Assembly: GCA_022813625.1 (NCBI GenBank)
Contig: JAKLMB010000033.1
Coordinates: forward strand, 333,415-397,414
Direction: 5' to 3'
DNA: 64,000 nucleotides
DNA from: Aaosphaeria pasadenensis
Lineage: Eukaryota > Ascomycota > Dothideomycetes > Pleosporales
The notes under the pieces were generated by a model. That model did not search any database, was not told the origin of the DNA, and worked only from the letters and a program-made list of their open reading frames with translations. Shown one piece after another: positions 58,858 through 64,000 of this stretch (within the stretch, counting starts at the first letter, position 1; every line of letters starts with the position of its first letter). A program made the translations under genes and the position numbers.

Positions 58858-60818
58858 ATGTTGGCCATTCTCACCCAGGAACTGTTCGCTCAAATTTCGC
58901 TGAAGAATACCATCTCCGTTATTGTTGCCCTCCTTGTTTTACTTGCTCCGTTAGCACAATTCGGAAGTCATGGTTTGGTTGCTCGTGTTTTTGATATTCC
59001 CCGTGGATATCGGTTTTTGGTATCGGGACGGCAAATGATTCGGAAAGCTTCAGCCCTCGTAAGAATCCATTATACTTTCCATTCAAGTAGGAGTGAGTCT
59101 AATTGTAAAGAAAGCATGGTATCAATGCGTTCTCTCTACCTACGCCGAAAGCGCGCATACACTTTGTGTCTAGTAAAGAGCATTACCGAGAGCTCACCAA
59201 GGCCCATCCAACCCATCTATCTCTTCATTCTGCGATTAAACAGGTATGCTCGACTTGTAACGTACGCCTTTTGAAACTCATCTTAATTATAACAGATGCT
59301 GTCGCCTTACTTGATATTTGGCGGATTTCATGTTCCGGAGGCCAGAACCGTAGAGGGCATGCACGTAGTCCGTGGCATTCGATCTGCAACTGTTCGGTTA
59401 TCTTATTTCTCTCCTATGTTCTTCAAGATCATTCAGCAGGATATATCCAAAGCAACGATGGGCAAAAAGCAAGACGATGGTGAGTTCTACGTACGGAATT
59501 TCAGATGTACTTTAAATCATTGACTAAGTGATCCAGGATATGTACAAGTTGCTTTCCCGAAACTAATTACAAATATGATACTGAGAAGCTTGACACTGTT
59601 TGTTATAGGGGAGGAAGCAAGTATGATCTACCCACTATGCTTCAGTCGATCTCTTGGTAACATTTCCCTAGTGAATTCACCGACGTTTATAGACGAGGCT
59701 TGGAAGTATAGAAATCGGGCTCTCTTCACAGCTGAGCTTTGTCGTCTAACGCCGAACTGGAGTCACAAGTAGGACGCGCCGGGCGAAACATTTCATAACA
59801 TATTAACGAATGAATCTAGGCTTATATCCTACCTTGTTCAAGGCAGCGAGAGCCACCGAAAATACTGCTTCGGTGTCGCTTCGACAGAAGTCGACAAATA
59901 CATTGAAGAAAGTTTAAGTAGCCCCGATTCGGTCTCGAAATCAAGAAACGTAAAGTCATCGCACCAATTTATTTTGAGGTACATGCTGAGCATTATACAT
60001 AGGCTTCCGCTCTTGAGTTCATGACACGTAACCACCCACCACACTGGAGCCGCGATCGCCTTATTCAGGAAGCCGCAATGGCATGGATGCCTAGTACAGT
60101 ATTGGCCAGTGGTGTATGTACCACTCTCAATTTTGACAATAGGGATATGCTAACACGACGACGCCAGATTGCAACGAATGTTATCATGGATATCTTCATC
60201 CACGATGAACATATCCCTGCGCTACGTTCGGAGATCGCAGAACATTTAGTTGATTACGACACCTTGAATGCTGACACGATGCCATTCCTTGAAAGCTTCA
60301 TGATTGAGTCTGTTAGGACTCACTCATACGAATCCAGTACGTCATGTATGACCCTCTTTGAATATGTTGAAGCTAATAACACCTATAGCGAGTGTACACC
60401 GAGCGGCGCTACGTAACTTCACCTTTTCAAACGGATACACCGTACCGAAGGGTGACTGGGTCGAGTACAATCTACAGGCGACCTTCAATAATCCTGCACT
60501 GTTTCCAAACCCGGAAGTCTTCGACCCTTATCGTCATCTTAACTCTGGGCGTAAATTCAGAGATGTCTCAGTTGACTGGCCAATGTGGGGGACGCCTAAT
60601 CTAGCTTGGTAAGTGCTCGTGTAGGGATTCAAAGGAATAGTGTAGCTTATCAATGCAGTCCCGGGAGATTTATGGTCGAGCGCTTCGTCAAGAATCTTGT
60701 CGTCTACATGTTGCAAGAATACGACTGCAAACTTTTACGAAAGACAAAACTGAACTATGGCTGGCGCGAATCGGAGGTGCCTAATCCAGCAGTAAGATTA
60801 CTGATGAAGAGGCGCTAG
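58858..60818 (+). CDS. Cytochrome P450 with atypical heme loop
   Basis: 512-aa P450 rebuilt from nine exons: 58858-59058, 59115-59243, 59296-59479, 59537-59620, 59672-59768, 59820-59949, 60003-60336, 60389-60608 and 60659-60818. All are GT-AG and the total is divisible by three. It has an N-terminal anchor (ISVIVALLVLLAPLA), SSKEHYRELTKAHPTHLSLH near the front, ESVR as ExxR, and VHRAALRNFTFSNGYTVPKG, which is standard for one large fungal P450 group. The heme loop reads MWGTPNLACPGRFMVE: the Cys is present, but the usual F-G-x-G-x-H pattern is W-G-T-P-N-L. The helix I A/G-G-x-x-T motif is also not evident. It is either a specialised enzyme or one losing activity. No internal stop is needed. 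Confidence 0.8.
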
Positions 60819-61009
60819 AAGGTATATTCAGTTTAGAATGAGCAAAACTTCTTCAAGACCTGTCATCTAATCAATACTTATATGAATGAAGCTTCCACAT
60901 CTCCCCGGTCAATGTACATTGAACACGTGTATAACGATGTGAAAAGATCTAGCAACCACAATGCTGCCAGCTTTCGCGGCACACCAGTCTAGCTAGTAAT
61001 TAGATTGGG

Positions 61010-61850
61010 AAATCTTCTTTTCTTTCGAAAGGGCATTGATACGATAGTATCTCTGCAACATGCAACAGTCCAATCATCACAGGTACCATGGGGCTCACGA
61101 TCCAATACGACCCTACGATAGTGGCCAGACCAAAAAAGTAATTTGACGCCGATAGAGATAGGGTTCCAAGCGCAGCGCCGATAGGAATTTCCGTCTACTA
61201 GCACCCAATATCAAAGAAGGAGCATACTAGACAGAGTGGCCATATAATATCGTATCGTGGAGGTATCAGAGTCCCATTCGGCGGCGAAGGGTGTCAATCG
61301 GGGACCAGCTTAGATATAAAGGATGTATGTTATGATGATTCAGAACTTCAGCTATCGTATGAGTGCCACTTACTCCCCCTTCGATAGTTACTGTGATTTC
61401 AATCACGTCGCTACGATGGTCGCTTGTCTTGCTTGTTTGCTTCCTTGTGCCAACATCTACTTTCTCTAACGAAAAGAACGACAACTCTCGTAGCTCACTT
61501 CGGATCTCTTGGTCTTCCCGGATGTCGCTCATCAAGCGCCTCCTCATGTTCATCAAGCCAGTAGATCAATGAGGTATCGTTCAAGGAATCGGTACTCACG
61601 TGTTAGTGGGGGCTGGTGATAGGGTCCTGCATCCATTCGACAGTGGTGGGTTATGAGTCCATCCGTGGACTTTTTGTACCCAAAAGCGGATATGTGAAAA
61701 GGCCCGGGGAGGCCAAACTCTCCGGGTCGTAGGTAGAACCTCATCCACCTTGAATGACTCAGTGTAGCTGCCACGCGTATAGCGCGTGGGAACGGCCTCA
61801 ACTGGTAGAGCAACACCCTTCAAACTGATAGCAAACATGGACAGTGGCAC
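61010..61850 (-). pseudogene. Probable decayed gene of unknown family
   Basis: Several protein-like stretches on the minus strand lie in different frames with no splice scheme that joins them. One reads FYLRPGEFGLPGPFHISAFG (about 61735-61675), another ELRELSFFSLEKVD (about 61490-61445) and SWSPIDTLRRRMGL (to 61266). The last reads SNYFFGLATIVGSYWIVSP and ends FERKEDFPI at the stop 61012-61010. The last piece contains two membrane helices. Frame changes near 61555 and 61230 suggest degeneration. I do not recognise the family. A complex multi-intron gene cannot be fully excluded. Confidence 0.35.
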
Positions 61851-62437
61851 TCCTCATGGGTCACAGTGCCCAACAATCAGATCGGTTCTCAGGCAGGCGA
61901 GCAAGATTGGTACAGCGCCGAATGTGTCCAGGCAACTGTCCAGATGCGGCATACTCCCACCAAACAGCGCGCAACAGTGGCACGTACGCAAAGACTGATC
62001 CATACATCCGCCATGAATTCTCTTTCAACTGATACTCCGCTTGCTGGGGCCAATCACAAGAGCAATTGCACCGTCCGCAATCGCGTTGTATACTGCACTA
62101 TTCCCCTTTCACTGCTCATGCACGTGCGTCCGCGGCGCGCGGTCGCGGCAAACCCAGGGTATATAAACCCCCCGCACAGTGGACCCAGACGACCTCTTCG
62201 AAATCTCTAACACGCTCTTCTTCTACCTTGAGCACTCTCCTATCCAGGGAGATCCTGCCACGAAGCTCTCAAGTTCATCCCCTCGTTGCAAACCCCCAAT
62301 TCCTTTCCACGCACCGGCCCACCAGAAAGGCGATCACGCTTCCTGAGTGGAGCTGCACACCTGGCGACACGCATTTCTGGACCGCTGAAGAAACGCCACT
62401 TCTGTCGTACGACATCAACTTGTCACATACTTGCATC
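61851..62437. other. Promoter and 5' leader of F-box-like gene
   Basis: About 590 bp. A TATA element at 62160 sits 271 bp before the ATG, leaving a likely 5' leader of about 240 nt that is pyrimidine-rich. No other gene recognised. Confidence 0.5.
62160..62167 (+). promoter_or_regulatory. TATA box of F-box-like gene
   Basis: A clear TATATAAA in a GC-rich context, just after a CGCGGCGCGCGG stretch, upstream of the ATG at 62438. Strong match; function inferred from position. Confidence 0.5.
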
Positions 62438-63665
62438 ATGGCGCCGCGTCGCCACGATCGCGCCACCCCGCAGGTACTACGCCGTAGTGCCCGTATCGCG
62501 GCCAAGACGCGGACGAATGTGTCTGGTCATGTCCAGGAGCAGTCGACTGAGGACGAAACACAGGGACCAAAGTCCGTCGGTGGAGATGTCATACCTACCG
62601 TTGAAGTGTCTAACGACGAGGCCATGACTGCGGATCACCAACAGACCGTCAGCAATGCCACAAGCTCAGGGGAAGACGTATCGATGGAGGACGCCGGATC
62701 GGATGAAGATGAAGGGGCCGTTGCAGCTGACGAATCGACTCAAGACGAAGATTCTATTGGAGACGAAGAAGACGAACAGTCGGTTGAAGTAGAAGAGCTG
62801 TGAGTAATCTTGCGCGCCCGCCGCGCTAGAAAAGCCCTCTAACTTATAATACAGATCAAATCAGCCCCATGAGTCGAAGCGTTGCAGGTTCCTTGAACTC
62901 CCTCGCGAGCTGAGGGATGAAATCTACGGATACCTCGTGGGAAATAATCGCGACCCCAGACCTTTTATACCTTACAGGGCGGGATTACAGGTAAAGCCAT
63001 TTCCGAGCAAAGCGCCAGATGGGTCAACTCAATTTTTCCTAGCCAATCGCCAGATTTTCGAAGAAGGCAAGGCTTTACTATACTCGCAACATTTTTTCGT
63101 GGTATTCTTGAAGGTTTATTGCAACACCTTCCACCCGCTCGTTTCTGAAGAATATAGTCACGGTTGCACAGGTTACCGTCCGCTTAGCTCTGGACGTTGG
63201 GATCTGTCTAGCATCACAAATTTGTGCCTCATTATCAACTACTTCGAGGATGATCGTGACGCGATGTGGGACAGCAAAAGTGATGATTCGAGCGATTCTG
63301 GAGTATGCTACTTCAACCAGTGGGAGTGCATGCTAGAGCTAAAGAAATTACGCAAGCTAAGGATTGCACTTAAGTTATACTGCTGGTTATCTAAGTATGA
63401 GGACTTTCCGGAGGACTTTCCGAATGACTTTCCTGGTCGCAATCCCCAAAGAATCCTTTGGTATCGCCAAGCAATGCGTAATCTGATCGCGGTAATCCCA
63501 AAACGTGTTCAGTCGATTGAATTTGGCTTGGACGACCTCGACTTCGGTGACCACGGTGACTACGAACATGACATGGTTCCTGGCAGCACACTGAGAGCAA
63601 CCTTCGAAGAGTTCAAGCACCTTCAGGGCACCGACGCTGCTGCCATCTGTCCCGACGAAGACTAG
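62438..63665 (+). CDS. F-box-like domain protein with acidic N-terminus
   Basis: 390-aa protein, exons 62438-62799 and 62855-63665 (55-bp intron). Residues 1-25 are basic (MAPRRHDRATPQVLRRSARI). Residues about 30-120 are disordered and strongly acidic (SMEDAGSDEDEGAVAADEST). At about 133 the motif FLELPRELRDEIYGYLV begins, the F-box-like start seen in many fungal proteins. It is followed by ANRQIFEEGKALLYSQHFFV, the usual continuation where cultured ascomycetes encode large families of unknown function. Such motifs may bind Skp1 and recruit substrates for ubiquitination, but only the motif supports this. A repeated Phe/Asp patch (EDFPEDFPNDFPG) occurs near 290. The acidic and basic ends suggest nuclear location (inference). 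Confidence 0.85.
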
Positions 63666-63866
63666 GACGCCAACACTGAAAACCTGGCAGTCGACTGGAA
63701 GGGTCTTTCACGCCGCCCATCATGGCAGACAACAGTCAACGGCACCTTCGACCGACCGACATTCATGGAGAATTCCGAACAACCATGAGGAAACTATGGA
63801 TACAGAATAAGATGTACGCTGGAGTGTGTGTGTGTTTGGGGGGGGGGGGGGGGGGGGGGCGAAACG

Positions 63867-63898
<32 letters not shown>

Positions 63899-63906
63899 AA
63901 AAAACA

Positions 63907-63943
<37 letters not shown>

Positions 63944-63946
63944 ACA

Positions 63947-64000
<54 letters not shown>
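63666..64000. repeat. GT repeat, G22 run and A-rich homopolymer tail
   Basis: After the F-box-like gene, a short GT repeat (about 63822-63836) is followed by 22 G residues (63838-63859) and then almost pure A from 63867 to the window end, broken by a few C and G bases. This looks like a contig edge or homopolymer sequencing artefact, not a natural gene region. Confidence 0.8.

Noticed and set aside
61785..61860. tRNA-like stretch with CTCAACTGGTAGAGCA
   Set aside because: No matching T arm, anticodon stem or acceptor pairing could be found.

Overview
The window looks like nuclear DNA of a filamentous ascomycete (Pezizomycotina). Most genes are split by short GT-AG introns of about 40-120 bp, and the gene families are typical of that group: Zn2Cys6 regulators, a LysM protein beside a subgroup-C GH18 chitinase, a GH3 glucosidase with a PA14 insert, and a patch of tailoring enzymes typical of secondary metabolism. 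No transposon, CRISPR array, rRNA or tRNA was recognised. The right end runs into long G and A homopolymers and is probably a contig edge.

Layout. (1) 1-7.8 kb: a GH3 beta-glucosidase (cut by the left edge) divergent from a sugar porter, then a DHA1 drug-type MFS exporter. (2) 8.2-16.7 kb: a Zn2Cys6 regulator with a suspicious splice junction, a 76-aa protein followed after 27 bp by a 3-TM protein, an intronless AAA ATPase, and a CorA-like membrane protein whose start codon sits in a perfect 19-bp hairpin. (3) 16.9-34.7 kb: a probable nitrogen/amine catabolic island holding an APC amino-acid permease, two adjacent regulators, an aldehyde dehydrogenase, two paralogous FAD amine/amino-acid oxidases, an amidase and a cupin-class III aminotransferase fusion. 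(4) 35-44.6 kb: an unknown protein and a divergent LysM/chitinase pair. (5) 45-50.2 kb: a probable broken gene, a Fic/Doc protein and a divergent NSF/Sec18 paralogue. (6) 50.6-60.8 kb: five tailoring-type genes (wax-synthase-like acyltransferase, berberine-bridge-type oxidase, rhodopsin-like membrane protein, two P450s) without a backbone enzyme. (7) 61-63.7 kb: gene debris and an F-box-like protein.

How they may work together (inference). Region 3 carries the same enzyme classes as the bacterial Puu putrescine route: permease, DAO-family oxidase, aldehyde dehydrogenase, amide hydrolase, class III aminotransferase. It lacks a glutamylating enzyme. Imported amines or amides could be hydrolysed, oxidised to aldehydes, oxidised to acids and transaminated. 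Region 6 looks like the edge of a terpenoid or other secondary-metabolite cluster whose core enzyme would lie elsewhere.

Exon boundaries were worked out by eye from GT/AG sites and frame continuity. For most multi-exon genes the summed exon lengths divide by three.
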